Assembly (NCBI GenBank): GCA_902167985.1
Contig: CABHNZ010000016.1
Coordinates: forward strand, 99,362-163,361
DNA length: 64,000 bases
From: Shinella sp. UYSO24
GTDB taxonomy: Bacteria > Pseudomonadota > Alphaproteobacteria > Rhizobiales > Rhizobiaceae
Direction of reading: 5' to 3'
Made by a program: the position numbers and the translations under genes. Below are positions 27,918 to 36,593 of the stretch, one piece after another. Positions within the stretch are counted from its first letter, which is position 1. Every line of letters starts with the position of its first letter. Under the pieces are notes generated by a model, which was not told the DNA's origin, ran no database searches, and was given only the letters and a program-made list of their open reading frames with translations.

Positions 27918-29160
27918 TCAGGCGACGGCCGACAGCTTGGCCTCGTCGCCCTGCAGGCGGTTGGTCATGAAATTCGCGTACCATTCGACGAACTGCATGA
28001 CGCCGCCCTCATGGGCTTCCGAATAGGGGCCGGGCTCGTAGGCCGGGGAACGGATGCCGAAAGCATTTTCCTCGACGATGGCACGGTCCTGGTCATTGGT
28101 CATGTTCCAGACATGCGTCAGTTCTTCGAGATTGTAGTCGACGCCTTCGACCGCATCCTTGTGGACGAGCCACTTGGTCGTGACGGCCGTTTCTTCCGGA
28201 CCGAGCGGGATGACGCGGAAGGAAATCGCGTGGTCGCCCAGGATATGGTTCCAGGTGGTCGGGTAGTGGAAGAGCAGCATGGTGCCGATATGCGAGATCT
28301 TGACGTCGTCGGACAGCGGACGGCCGACGGCGCGCATACCATTCATGGTGTAGCTTTCCGCATCCTCAATCAGCGGCATGCGGGCAACGCGATACTGGCC
28401 ATCGGTCGACATGTCGAACGTGCTCGGCAGACCCGCGTCTTCGCAGCGCTGCCAATGCTCGTTGATGACCGGATCCTCGCCTGCACCCTGCACGCCGGTT
28501 GCCGACGGTGCCTCGGGATAGGTGCGGCAGAGCTCCGGATGGTTGCCGGCGCAATGGTAGCACTCGCGGTTGTTTTCCCAGACGAGCTTCCAGTTGCCCT
28601 TCTCGATGATGGTGTTCTGGTAGGCCACCTTGGCTTCGGCCATGCGGTGCGGCGCCATATAGGGCTCGATCTTGGCGCGGACCGGAGCGAAATCCGTCGG
28701 CTCGTCAGCCAGGCAGATGAAGATGTAGCCGGCGACAGTCTGGCAAGCGACCGGCTTCAGGCCGTACTGGCTCTTGTCGAAATTTTCGCCCATGTGGCGG
28801 GCCGACATGAGGGAGCCATCGGTCTGGTAAGTCCACTGGTGGTAGGGACAGACGAGACGGACTGCCGAGCCGCTTTCCTTGGTGCAGACGCGGTGGCCGC
28901 GATGGCGGCAGGTATTGTGAAAGGCGCGGATCTCGCCGTCGCGGCCGCGCACCACGAGAACCGGGTAATCGCCGATCTGAGGGTGAAATAGCGCCCGGCT
29001 TGCCGACCTCGCAATCATGGCCGACAAAGAGCCAGTCACGATACCAGATCGTCTCCATATCGAGCTTGTAATAATCGGGATCGATGTAAAACGGCTGTTC
29101 GAGGCTGAAACCCTCACGCCGGTTTTTCAACTGTCGCAGAACCTGATTGCGAATATCCAT
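27918..29160 (-). CDS. Rieske non-haem iron oxygenase, GbcA-like (quaternary amine demethylase family), two frameshifts
   Basis: Oxygenase alpha subunit of 414 residues. The Rieske cluster ligands are C-R-H ... C-P-Y-H-Q-W-T-Y. The mononuclear iron region is NWKLVWENNRECYHCAGNHPELC, closely resembling GbcA, which demethylates glycine betaine; stachydrine or carnitine demethylases are alternatives. Two bases are missing about ten apart near 28981-28991 on the minus strand (repaired reading GKPGAYFTLQIGDYPV), leaving two partial frames. No ferredoxin reductase partner lies nearby. It is a single gene with long flanks; an inverted-repeat cluster lies upstream at about 29503. Confidence 0.87.
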
Positions 29161-29647
29161 GTCGTCTTCCTCGTCAACGCGACTGACACCGAAACAGCGA
29201 ACACGACTGCAGGTTCCTTGCCGGTTCCTTGTCGCCTCCCGTTCCGAACGCCTTTGCGATCGGCCATCCTAACTCACCCCAGGGCGGGCTTCGGGCTCGG
29301 AAGCGTTCATTTGCGAACGACACAGCGCAGTCACGGGGAGTTTGTCACTCCTCCGCCTCTGGCGCAAATGCACACTCCACTACCGTTGCGAGGGCAGCGC
29401 CGGATTGGCCTTTTTCAAGGCTCCCGACTTCCCATCTCCGCCAGACTGAAAACCAATCAGGCGAACCTTGAGCTTGGGACGGATTTAACCATCGCATGCC
29501 CCTGTCGCATAGGCGACAATGCGACATCGGCCACTGCATTGACGACGAGGCGACAGGCCCGGTTGACGACTGTCATCTGCGGAGGAGGCAAGCAATACAG
29601 CGTTAACCGATTTCGCTTAATTTGGCGACATCGAAGGAGAGACGCTC
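29161..29647. other. 487-base divergent intergenic region with TGTCGC/GCGACA repeats
   Basis: No gene supported. TGTCGCA (29503-29509) pairs with TGCGACA (29520-29526), and within it TGTCGC-ATAG-GCGACA is a perfect 6-bp palindrome. Further GCGACA copies occur near 29553 and 29627. The cluster sits between the divergent Rieske gene and the gene at 29648, so it could control either. Confidence 0.5.
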
Positions 29648-30261
29648 GTGCAATCGCCACCCAAGCTCCGTTACTACGACGCACGCCGGGAGCGGACGGC
29701 AACCCTGCCGCCGAGCAAGATTGCGCCGCATTCCGAATTCCTGCGCACAGGCCGCATTTCGCGCGCCCAGCCCGTCTGGTTTCCGGACGAGAGACGCTAT
29801 CTCAGCCATGAGGATGTCGCGACCCGCACGGGCAAGAAGCTGGAAGCCGCAGGCGAGATGACGCATGAGCGGATCAACCGCTTTCATCGTTCCATCCAGT
29901 TGCCGAAGATCATCTTTCACCGCACGATCGATGGCAGCCCGCATCTGGGCTATTGCCATGTGACGGCGGCCAGCACCTTCTTCCAGCCGAATTCGGCGGT
30001 GCGCTGGTCCTTCTATCTCGCCAATTCGTCTCCGACATCGGCGAGAGCGAGGATTTCTTCATGAAGATCAGCCCGCAGAGCGCGCGCATGTATTTCGCCG
30101 TCGCGATCGATGGCGAGCCCGGCGAGGCGATGCAGATCGATCGCCGTGTGCGCGGCAACGGCCTGCTGTTCAAGACCACCGATCCCAAGGAAGCGATGAA
30201 GAACGTGCTGATGCTCGGCGCGCCCGATCGCAGCATTCGCGAGATCATCAAAAGGCTTTGA
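29648..30261 (+). CDS. Conserved-looking hypothetical protein, one frameshift
   Basis: I do not recognise this 204-residue cytoplasmic protein. It begins at GTG 29648 after GAAGGAGAG. The N-terminus is basic (KLRYYDARRERTATLPPSK). A middle part reads TRTGKKLEAAGEMTHERINRFHRSIQLPKIIFHRT, and the C-terminal domain includes SDIGESEDFFMKISPQSARMYFAV and PKEAMKNVLMLG. No membrane segment or signal peptide is visible. One missing C near 30021 (GCCCAATTC read as GCCAATTC) breaks the frame at SFYLAQFVSDIG. The Sua5 gene follows after 31 bases. Confidence 0.6.
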
Positions 30262-30292
30262 CGGCCGGCCAGTCCGCGCTATTGACTGCGGC

Positions 30293-31279
30293 ATGGCTGA
30301 GATCATCGACATCAGGACAGACCGGGACCGCGCGCTTGCCGAAGGGGTACGTGTGCTTGCCGAGGGCTTTCCCGTCGCAATCCCGACAGAGACCGTCTAC
30401 GGGCTTGCCGCCGATGCGACCAATCCGGCAGCCGTGACCCGGATCTACGAGACGAAGGGTCGACCGCAGTTCAATCCGCTGATCTGCCATATGGCCGATA
30501 TGGCGATGGCCGAGCGCTACGCCCTATTCGATCCGATCTCGCGCCTTCTGGCCGAAGCCTTCTGGCCCGGCCCGCTGACGCTGATCCTGCCGTTAAGGCC
30601 AGAAACTCGGGAAGACAGCAGAATCCATGCACTTGCAACGGCCGGGCTCGATACGGTCGGCATCCGGCTGCCGCAGGGGTTTGCCGGCGAACTGATTGCC
30701 GCACTCGACCGGCCGCTCGCCGCACCGAGCGCCAATACGTCCGGCAAGGTCAGCGCCACCAGCGCGCAGCATGTGGCCGACGATCTTGGAGAGCGGATCA
30801 GGCTCATCCTCGATGGCGGGGCCGCGCCCGTCGGGGTCGAATCCACCATTATCAAGGTCGAGGGTGACACCGTCAGGCTGCTGAGGCCCGGCGGCGTTCC
30901 GGCCGAGGCGATCGAGCGGGTTGCCGGCGTGACGCTGCTGCGCCCCGAGGCGGCAGGTGCCGCGATCGAGGCGCCGGGCATGCTTGCCTCGCATTATGCG
31001 CCGGAGGCCGCCGTCAGGCTCGATGCGACGACGATTGCGCCCGGCGAGGCGGTGATCCGCTTCGGCCATGATGCAATTGCCGGGATCGAGGAGGCGAAAG
31101 CCGTCTTCGACCTGAGCCCGTCCGGCGATCTTGGCGAGGCCGCCGCCAATCTCTTCGATATGCTGAAACGCGCCGACACGGTGGGCGCGGTCAGGATCGC
31201 GGTCACGCCGATCCCGAACCGGGGGCTTGGCGAAGCGATCAACGACCGGCTTCAAAGGGCAGCCGCCCCGCGCGAATAA
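30293..31279 (+). CDS. L-threonylcarbamoyladenylate synthase (Sua5/YwlC type)
   Basis: Makes threonylcarbamoyl-AMP from threonine, bicarbonate and ATP for tRNA t6A37 formation. It has 328 residues with the YrdC-type domain at about 10-205: PTETVYGLAADAT, YETKGRPQFNPLICH (nucleotide and substrate loop), PGPLTLIL, and PLAAPSANTSGKVSAT. A C-terminal Sua5 domain (about 230-328) marks the long form rather than short TsaC. It is intact. It is followed 30 bases later by the FAD oxidoreductase on the same strand. Confidence 0.93.
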   Translation: MAEIIDIRTDRDRALAEGVRVLAEGFPVAIPTETVYGLAADATNPAAVTRIYETKGRPQFNPLICHMADMAMAERYALFDPISRLLAEAFWPGPLTLILPLRPETREDSRIHALATAGLDTVGIRLPQGFAGELIAALDRPLAAPSANTSGKVSATSAQHVADDLGERIRLILDGGAAPVGVESTIIKVEGDTVRLLRPGGVPAEAIERVAGVTLLRPEAAGAAIEAPGMLASHYAPEAAVRLDATTIAPGEAVIRFGHDAIAGIEEAKAVFDLSPSGDLGEAAANLFDMLKRADTVGAVRIAVTPIPNRGLGEAINDRLQRAAAPRE

Positions 31280-31309
31280 TTTCCGATCAGGAAGAAGAAG
31301 GACAGGATC

Positions 31310-32742
31310 ATGGATAGTGCCGGACCGACCCCCGAGCTTCTCGCACGCTTCGCTGCCATTGTCGGCGAAGCCCATGCGGTGCGCGACGAAAAGGAACTGG
31401 CGCCGCACCTGAGCGAAGATCGCGGGCTTTATCGCGGCACGTCGCCCATGCTTCTGAAACCCGGCTCGACCGAGGAAGTCGCGGCAATCCTGAAACTCGC
31501 AAGCGAGACCGGCACGCCGATCGTGCCGCAGACGGGCAATACCGGGCTTGTGGGTGGCCAGACGCCACGCGCCGGCGGCACCGATATCATCCTGTCGCTC
31601 GAACGGATGAACCGTATCCGCGATATCGATCCGCTCGCCAATGTGATCGTCGTCGATGCGGGCGTCATTCTGGCCGAAGTACAGAAGGCGGCCGACGAGG
31701 CGAACCGGCTGTTTCCGCTGTCGCTCGGTTCGGAAGGATCGTGCCGGATCGGCGGCAATCTTTCCACCAATGCCGGCGGCACCGCGGTGCTTGCCTATGG
31801 CAACATGCGCAATCTCTGCCTCGGCCTCGAAGTGGTTCTGCCGACCGGCGAGATCTGGGACGGGCTGCGCCGCCTGAAGAAGGACAATACCGGTTACGAC
31901 CTGCGCGATCTCTTCATCGGCGCGGAAGGCACGCTTGGCGTCATTACCGGCGCAGTCTTGAAACTTTTCCCGAAGCCTGTCGGCCATCAGGTGGCGTTTG
32001 CGGGGCTCAAGTCGCCCGAGGCGGCGCTGCATCTCTTCGAGCGCGCCTCCAATCTCTGCGGCACGGCGCTGACGGGTTTCGAACTGATGCCGCGGATCGG
32101 CGTCGAATTTACCAGCCGGCATATCGAGGGCGTGCGTGACCCGCTGTCGGAGCCGCATGCGTGGTATGCGCTGATCGATATTTCCACCTCCGACCATGCC
32201 GATACGGCGGAACGGATGATGCAATCGCTGCTCGAACAGGGGTTCGAGGCGGGGCTGGTGGATGACGCGGTGATCGCCTCCTCCGTCGCGCAGCAGAAGG
32301 CGCTGTGGCACATGCGCGAAAGCATGTCGGGCGCGCAGAAGCCTGAAGGCGGCTCGATCAAGCATGATGTGTCGGTGCCGATCTCGAAAATCCCGGCCTT
32401 CATGGCAGAGGCTGAGGCGGCGGTCGTTGCCGCCGTGCCCGGCGCCCGTGTCTGCGCCTTCGGCCATCTCGGCGATGGCAATATCCATTACAACATTTCC
32501 CAGCCGGTCGCGCCGACAAGGCGGAGTTCATCGGCCGCTGGCGCGAGGTCAACGAGATCGTCCACGGGATAGTGCTCAAAGTGGGCGGCTCGATTTCCGC
32601 CGAACACGGGATCGGGCAGTTGAAGCGCGACGAGCTTGCCCATATCCGGCCCGCAATCGAGATGGACCTGATGCGGCGGATCAAGTCCTCCTTCGACCCG
32701 GCCGGGATCATGAACCCCGGCAAGGTGGTTTCCCTGCCATGA
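31310..32742 (+). CDS. FAD-linked 2-hydroxyacid dehydrogenase (GlcD/D2HGDH type), one frameshift
   Basis: Flavoenzyme of the vanillyl-alcohol oxidase fold, 477 residues, likely oxidising a D-2-hydroxy acid such as lactate or 2-hydroxyglutarate. The FAD-binding PCMH domain (about 40-220) has PQTGNTGLVGGQTP and GSCRIGGNLSTNAGG. The C-terminal FAD-oxidase domain has FGHLGDGNIHYNIS and the terminal AEHGIGQLK then PAGIMNPGKVV. One missing G near 32509 (GTCGGCGCC read as GTCGCGCC) cuts it off after QPV. The stop overlaps the next gene start by four bases (ATGA), linking it to the ModE-like regulator. Confidence 0.9.
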
Positions 32743-33119
32743 CGAAGACGCCGCGCAGCACGGTGAGGATCGATCTCGAGAACGGCGTTCGTCTCGGGCC
32801 CGGCAAGGCGCAGCTTCTGGCGCTGATCGAGGAGCATGGATCGATCCGTGCCGGCGGGGCTGCGATCGGCATGTCCTACCGGCGCGCGTGGCTTCTGGCC
32901 GACGAGATCAACAAGATGTTCCGCGAGCCATCCATCTTCACCCGCCATGGCGGCAAGCATGGCGGCGGCGCGGGGCTGACGGATTTCGGCCAGGAATTGC
33001 TGAAGCGCTACCGCCATATGGAAGAGGTCAGCCGGCAGGCGATGCAGGCCGATATCGACTGGCTTCAGGCCAATACCGACCGCGACTACAGGCCGGACGG
33101 CAGCCCCGAAGAGGGCTGA
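32739..33119 (+). CDS. ModE/LysR-type winged helix-turn-helix regulator
   Basis: A 126-residue DNA-binding protein consisting only of a ModE N-terminal domain: LLALIEEHGSIRAGGAAIGMSYRRAWLLADEIN forms the helix-turn-helix, and GGGAGLTDFGQELLKRY the wing. No C-terminal molybdate-binding MOP domain is present, so sensing of molybdate is not expected from this protein alone. It is translationally coupled to the FAD oxidoreductase and is intact. Known relatives regulate molybdenum genes; the target here is unknown. Confidence 0.85.
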   Translation: MTKTPRSTVRIDLENGVRLGPGKAQLLALIEEHGSIRAGGAAIGMSYRRAWLLADEINKMFREPSIFTRHGGKHGGGAGLTDFGQELLKRYRHMEEVSRQAMQADIDWLQANTDRDYRPDGSPEEG

Positions 33120-33473
33120 TTTCAAAGCCCCAAAACTTATCCACAGGGCGAACGTGCCGGAAGGACGCAGACTTGCGGCCAATGCGGGCTCGCGTCCCGC
33201 CAAGGGACAGGCCTGTGCCGGGTCCCGGGGCGGATGCGTGCCGGGGCCGGACAAGAGCGGCATTGGGGCGGCTCTGTTCACCTTTTGCAAACCCAACCCG
33301 AGCGGGTTTTGCTAACCATTTGAAACGGCAAGTTTTCCTTAACCGCGAATTTTAAGCGGTCTTGGAAAGCGGCCCGCTATGGTGAGCCCATCAGAGGACA
33401 TAAGTCCCGCAGAGATACCGAAGACGGACAAACCGGAAGCGGCTCTCAGGTAAAACAAGGGTAGCATTTAGCG
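33120..33473. other. Intergenic region before the DUF6101 gene
   Basis: About 350 bases without a supported gene. It holds AT-richer DNA near 33300-33355 with TTAACCGCGAATTTTAAGCGGT (a short imperfect inverted repeat), plausibly the promoter of the next gene. Confidence 0.35.
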
Positions 33474-34038
33474 ATGAGCAAAACCGTTCTGAAGCCCGTC
33501 TGGGCAGGGTCGACATTGAGGATCGATCGTCTCGCTTCCCGCAGCAGGTAACATACTCGCTGCACGAGACCTCAGGAGATGTGACGATCACCATCGACGA
33601 GCGCGGCGCTGTCCTGCGCCGTATTCTCCCCGATAGCGGCCTGCCGCTGTCGTTTGCGCTGCCAGCGCGCGCCTTCAAGGGCGTTGCAGCCCGCGCTATC
33701 GACCACGGCGACGGAGAAGTCACCGTGACGCTCGAACTGCATCACGAAGACCCGGATCTCTGCATCCCGCTTCTGGTTGCGCATGATCTCTGTGATATCG
33801 CTGCCGACTGGCGCAGCTGGTCGGATGCCTTCCGCATTCCGATGCTGATGGTCGAGGCCGATGGCGTTGCCCGGCCGCTCGAAAACCATATCGGCGAATT
33901 GCGCGCCACCGGCACGCAGCCGCGCCGCCGCCATTCCTATTTCGCCTCGCGCCGCCCGCGCTTCCTGGTTCGCCGTCATACCGGCAGCTTGGCGTGGCGA
34001 TGAAGATCGAAGGCAAGGAAATCATCGCGCGCCGCTGA
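33474..34038 (+). CDS. DUF6101-like protein, two frameshifts
   Basis: A rhizobial conserved protein of unknown function, 188 residues repaired. The N-terminus is KTVLKPVWAGSTLRID, followed by a beta-rich domain: VTITIDERGAVLRRIL, LPLSFALPARAFKGVAARAI, VTVTLELHHEDPDLCIPLLVAHDLCDIAADW, then basic RRRHSYFASRRPRFLVRR. Missing bases near 33533 (CTCGCCTTCCC read as CTCGCTTCCC) and 33991 (TTGGGCGTG read as TTGGCGTG) break both ends. Assignment to DUF6101 is from memory of rhizobial homologues. A strong terminator follows. Confidence 0.7.
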
Positions 34039-34068
34039 TGCGGCTGCGAGATATCTTTCCATCATGAC

Positions 34069-34097
34069 AAAAGCCCGGCAGAAAAGCCGGGCTTTTT
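34069..34097. terminator. Bidirectional terminator between DUF6101 gene and ubiA
   Basis: AAAAGCCCGGC-AGAAAA-GCCGGGCTTTT, a perfect 11-bp stem with A-tract and T-tract flanks, placed between two convergent genes. Confidence 0.92.
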
Positions 34098-34101
34098 CGC
34101 G

Positions 34102-35051
34102 TCAGACGATGAGCGAAAGGGCGAGACCCAAAAAGATGATCACGCCGACGCGGTTATTGGACTTGAAGAGCTTCAGGCACTGATCGGCATCATCGATATC
34201 GAGAATGATGATCTGCCAGACGAGCATTCCGGCGCCGATGAAAAGGCCGAGATAGCCGAAGAAGCCTGCCCCGCCGGCAATATAGGCGAGAAGCATCAGG
34301 ACGAAGGTGAGACCGTAAAGCTTGACCAGCCAGGGCTTGGTGTCGGCACCGAAAAGAAGGGCCGTGGAGCGGACGCCGACAAGCGCGTCATCCTCCTTGT
34401 CCTGATGGGCATAGATCGTGTCGTAACCGATCGTCCAGACGACGCACCGGCATAGAGAAAGACCGGCGCCCAGGACAGGCTGCCGAACAGGCAGGCCCAG
34501 CCCATCAGGCCGCCCCAGGAGAAGGCAAGCCCGAGGAAGAATTGCGGCCAGTCGGTAAACCGCTTGGCAAACGGATAGATGGCGACCGTGACCAGCGACA
34601 GGATGCCGAGGGCGATGGCAAAGCCGTTGAACTGCAGCAGAACCAGAAGGCCGACGATCGCCTGCGCCGCAAGAAAGACCTTGGCGCCGAAACGCGTGGC
34701 GCGGCCGGACGGCAGCGGACGCGAGCGGGTGCGTGCGACTTCCATATCGATCTTGTGGTCGACAAGATCGTTATAGGTGCAGCCGGCGCCGCGCATGGCG
34801 ACCGAGCCGATGAAGAAGAGAATGAGGTGCCAGATGAAGGTACCGGCCGAGAAGTCGCCGAGGTTCTGGGCGGCATTGGCGGCAAGCGCCGCCGACCAGA
34901 AGCATGGCCACATCAGGAGCTGCCAGCCGATCGGCCGATCCCAGCGGGCGAGCTGGGCGAAGGGCCAGGCGGGGCGCGGCAGGATCCGGTAAACCCAGTT
35001 GTTGGAAGGGGCATCGGCCACACGGCCGCTCAGTGTGTCAGCGTTCGTCAT
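34102..35051 (-). CDS. ubiA: 4-hydroxybenzoate polyprenyltransferase, one frameshift
   Basis: Integral membrane prenyltransferase adding the polyprenyl tail to 4-hydroxybenzoate in ubiquinone synthesis. It has 316 residues with about eight hydrophobic segments. The first aspartate-rich site is GCTYNDLVDHKID and the second is GYDTIYAHQDKEDDALVG; both bind magnesium-diphosphate. One missing base near 34444 (GGTGC-GTCGTC on the coding strand) splits the gene; joined, the C-terminus reads LLAYIAGGAGFFGYLG then KSNNRVGVIIFLG. The polyprenyl diphosphate donor could come from the synthase at 57790. Confidence 0.95.
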
Positions 35052-35089
35052 GGTCGGTTGTCTTGCATTGCGTCGGGGAAATGGTCAAG

Positions 35090-35128
35090 CGGGACCGGAA
35101 GGCTGCGGTGGATCGCCTCCCGGTCCCG
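35090..35128 (-). terminator. Hairpin downstream of cfa
   Basis: CGGGACCGG and CCGGTCCCG form a perfect 9-bp stem, extended by AGGC/GCCT. It lies 50 bases past the cfa stop codon. The T-run on the minus strand is weak. Confidence 0.55.
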
Positions 35129-35179
35129 TTGTCTTCTATGGACTGCCCTGCCCTCTATTGCCGGGCAAGGCGATGGCCG

Positions 35180-36436
35180 TCAGACCGCGATCTTTTCGAG
35201 CGGAATGCGGCGCTGCTCGAATTCGCGCAGCTCGGCCTCACGCTCGTAGATGTAATCACGCGTGTCCGGCACGGCCTGACGCTTTTTCGTGATCTGGATC
35301 TGGAAGATGTGGAAGGCTTCGTGGGTGAAGGCCATTTCGGAACCGGCGAGGTAGAATTCCCACATCCGGACGAAACGCTCGTCATAAAGAGCGATTGCCT
35401 TATCCTTGTTGGCCATGAAGCGCTCACGCCAGTGGCGCAGCGTGTAGGCATAGTGCATCGGCAGGATCTCGATATCCGAGACCAGAAGCCCGGCCTTCTC
35501 GATGAAGGGAAGCACTTCCTGCAGCGACGGGATGTAGCCGCCGGGGAAGATGTATTTCTCGATCCACGGGTTGTTGTAGATCGCCGGATAGGGCTGGCCG
35601 ATCGAGTGCAGCACCATGACGCCGTCATCGGAGAGGACGTCGTTCACCTTGTTGAAGAACTTGCCGTAGTTCAGGCGACCGACATGCTCGAACATGCCGA
35701 CGGAGACGATGCGATCGTAGTTCTTCGTCGGCGGCAGGTAATAGTAATCCTGCAGTTCGAAGCGCACCGAATTGGCAAGGCCACGCTTGGCGGCACGTTC
35801 GCGCGAGATCTTCAGCTGTTCGGTCGAGAGCGTGATGCCGGTGACATCGACGCCCGAAGACTCGGCCAGATACATGGCCATGCCGCCCCAGCCGGAGCCG
35901 ATTTCCAGAACCTTCTGGCCCTGTTCGGCAAGGAGCTTTGCGGCGATATGGCGCTTCTTTGCGACCTGCGCCTCTTCCAGCGAGATACCCGGCGGGTTGA
36001 AGTAGGCACAGGAATACTGCCAGTCTTCATCGAGGAAGAGTGCGAAGAGCTTCTCATCCAGATCGTAATGGTGCGAGACGTTCTTGCGGTTGTGATTGAT
36101 CGGGACGCGGTTGCGGAACTGCGCTTCGATGACGCGCAGGATACCGTGCCACACCATGCCGAAGGTCAAGCCTTCCGACAGGGTGTTGTCCTTGATGAGT
36201 GCGAGGAGTTCGTAGATGTCGCCCTGCTCCACGAGCAGTTTGCCATCCATATAAAGTTCACCGAGCTTCAGTTGCGGATCGTTGACCATATCACGCTCAG
36301 CAGCTTCATCGGTGAAGCGGATGGTCACGGATCGCCCGCCCCCGCCGCCGTAATGCTGTTCGCCGCCCGAACCGCGCACGGTCAGGCTGCCTTTCTTGAT
36401 GATTTTGCTGAGAAGAGTGTGAAGGGACGAGGCCAT
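35180..36436 (-). CDS. cfa: Cyclopropane-fatty-acyl-phospholipid synthase family protein
   Basis: Methylates unsaturated acyl chains of membrane phospholipids with SAM, forming cyclopropane fatty acids. It has 418 residues. An N-terminal lipid-binding domain (about 1-130) includes a glycine run HYGGGGGRSVTI and ELYMDGKLLVEQGDIYELL. The SAM fold has LEIGSGWGGMAMYLAE, then VSVGMFEHVG and the membrane-facing WIEKYIFPGGYIPSL. The HYDLDEKLFALFLDEDWQYSCAYF segment is diagnostic. It is intact. Rhizobia often carry more than one such paralogue, so this may be cfa1 or cfa2. Confidence 0.92.
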   Translation of the reverse strand: MASSLHTLLSKIIKKGSLTVRGSGGEQHYGGGGGRSVTIRFTDEAAERDMVNDPQLKLGELYMDGKLLVEQGDIYELLALIKDNTLSEGLTFGMVWHGILRVIEAQFRNRVPINHNRKNVSHHYDLDEKLFALFLDEDWQYSCAYFNPPGISLEEAQVAKKRHIAAKLLAEQGQKVLEIGSGWGGMAMYLAESSGVDVTGITLSTEQLKISRERAAKRGLANSVRFELQDYYYLPPTKNYDRIVSVGMFEHVGRLNYGKFFNKVNDVLSDDGVMVLHSIGQPYPAIYNNPWIEKYIFPGGYIPSLQEVLPFIEKAGLLVSDIEILPMHYAYTLRHWRERFMANKDKAIALYDERFVRMWEFYLAGSEMAFTHEAFHIFQIQITKKRQAVPDTRDYIYEREAELREFEQRRIPLEKIAV

Positions 36437-36533
36437 GGGCTCACCTCCGAAATACTAAGGATGCCTTATCAATGAGCCAACACATATACCTTTCCTCCAA
36501 GTTTACAAGCCAACCCCGGCCATCAAAATGACA

Positions 36534-36571
36534 CAAAAAAACACCCCGTCAAACAGGGTTTGACGGGGTGT
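36534..36571 (-). terminator. Rho-independent terminator after tex
   Basis: A perfect 13-bp stem, ACACCCCGTCAAA-CAGGG-TTTGACGGGGTGT. Read on the minus strand it ends in a run of seven Ts. It is 22 bases past the tex stop. Confidence 0.94.
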
Positions 36572-36593
36572 TGCATTTAGGCATCAGTCGGGG

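Noticed and set aside
30593..32488. 631-codon open frame antisense to the Sua5 and FAD oxidoreductase genes
   Set aside because: Spans two clearly coding plus-strand genes; His/Arg/Asp-rich translation is typical of antisense in GC-rich DNA.
33334..33358. CtrA-type TTAA-N7-TTAA site before the DUF6101 gene
   Set aside because: The two TTAA blocks are nine, not seven, bases apart.
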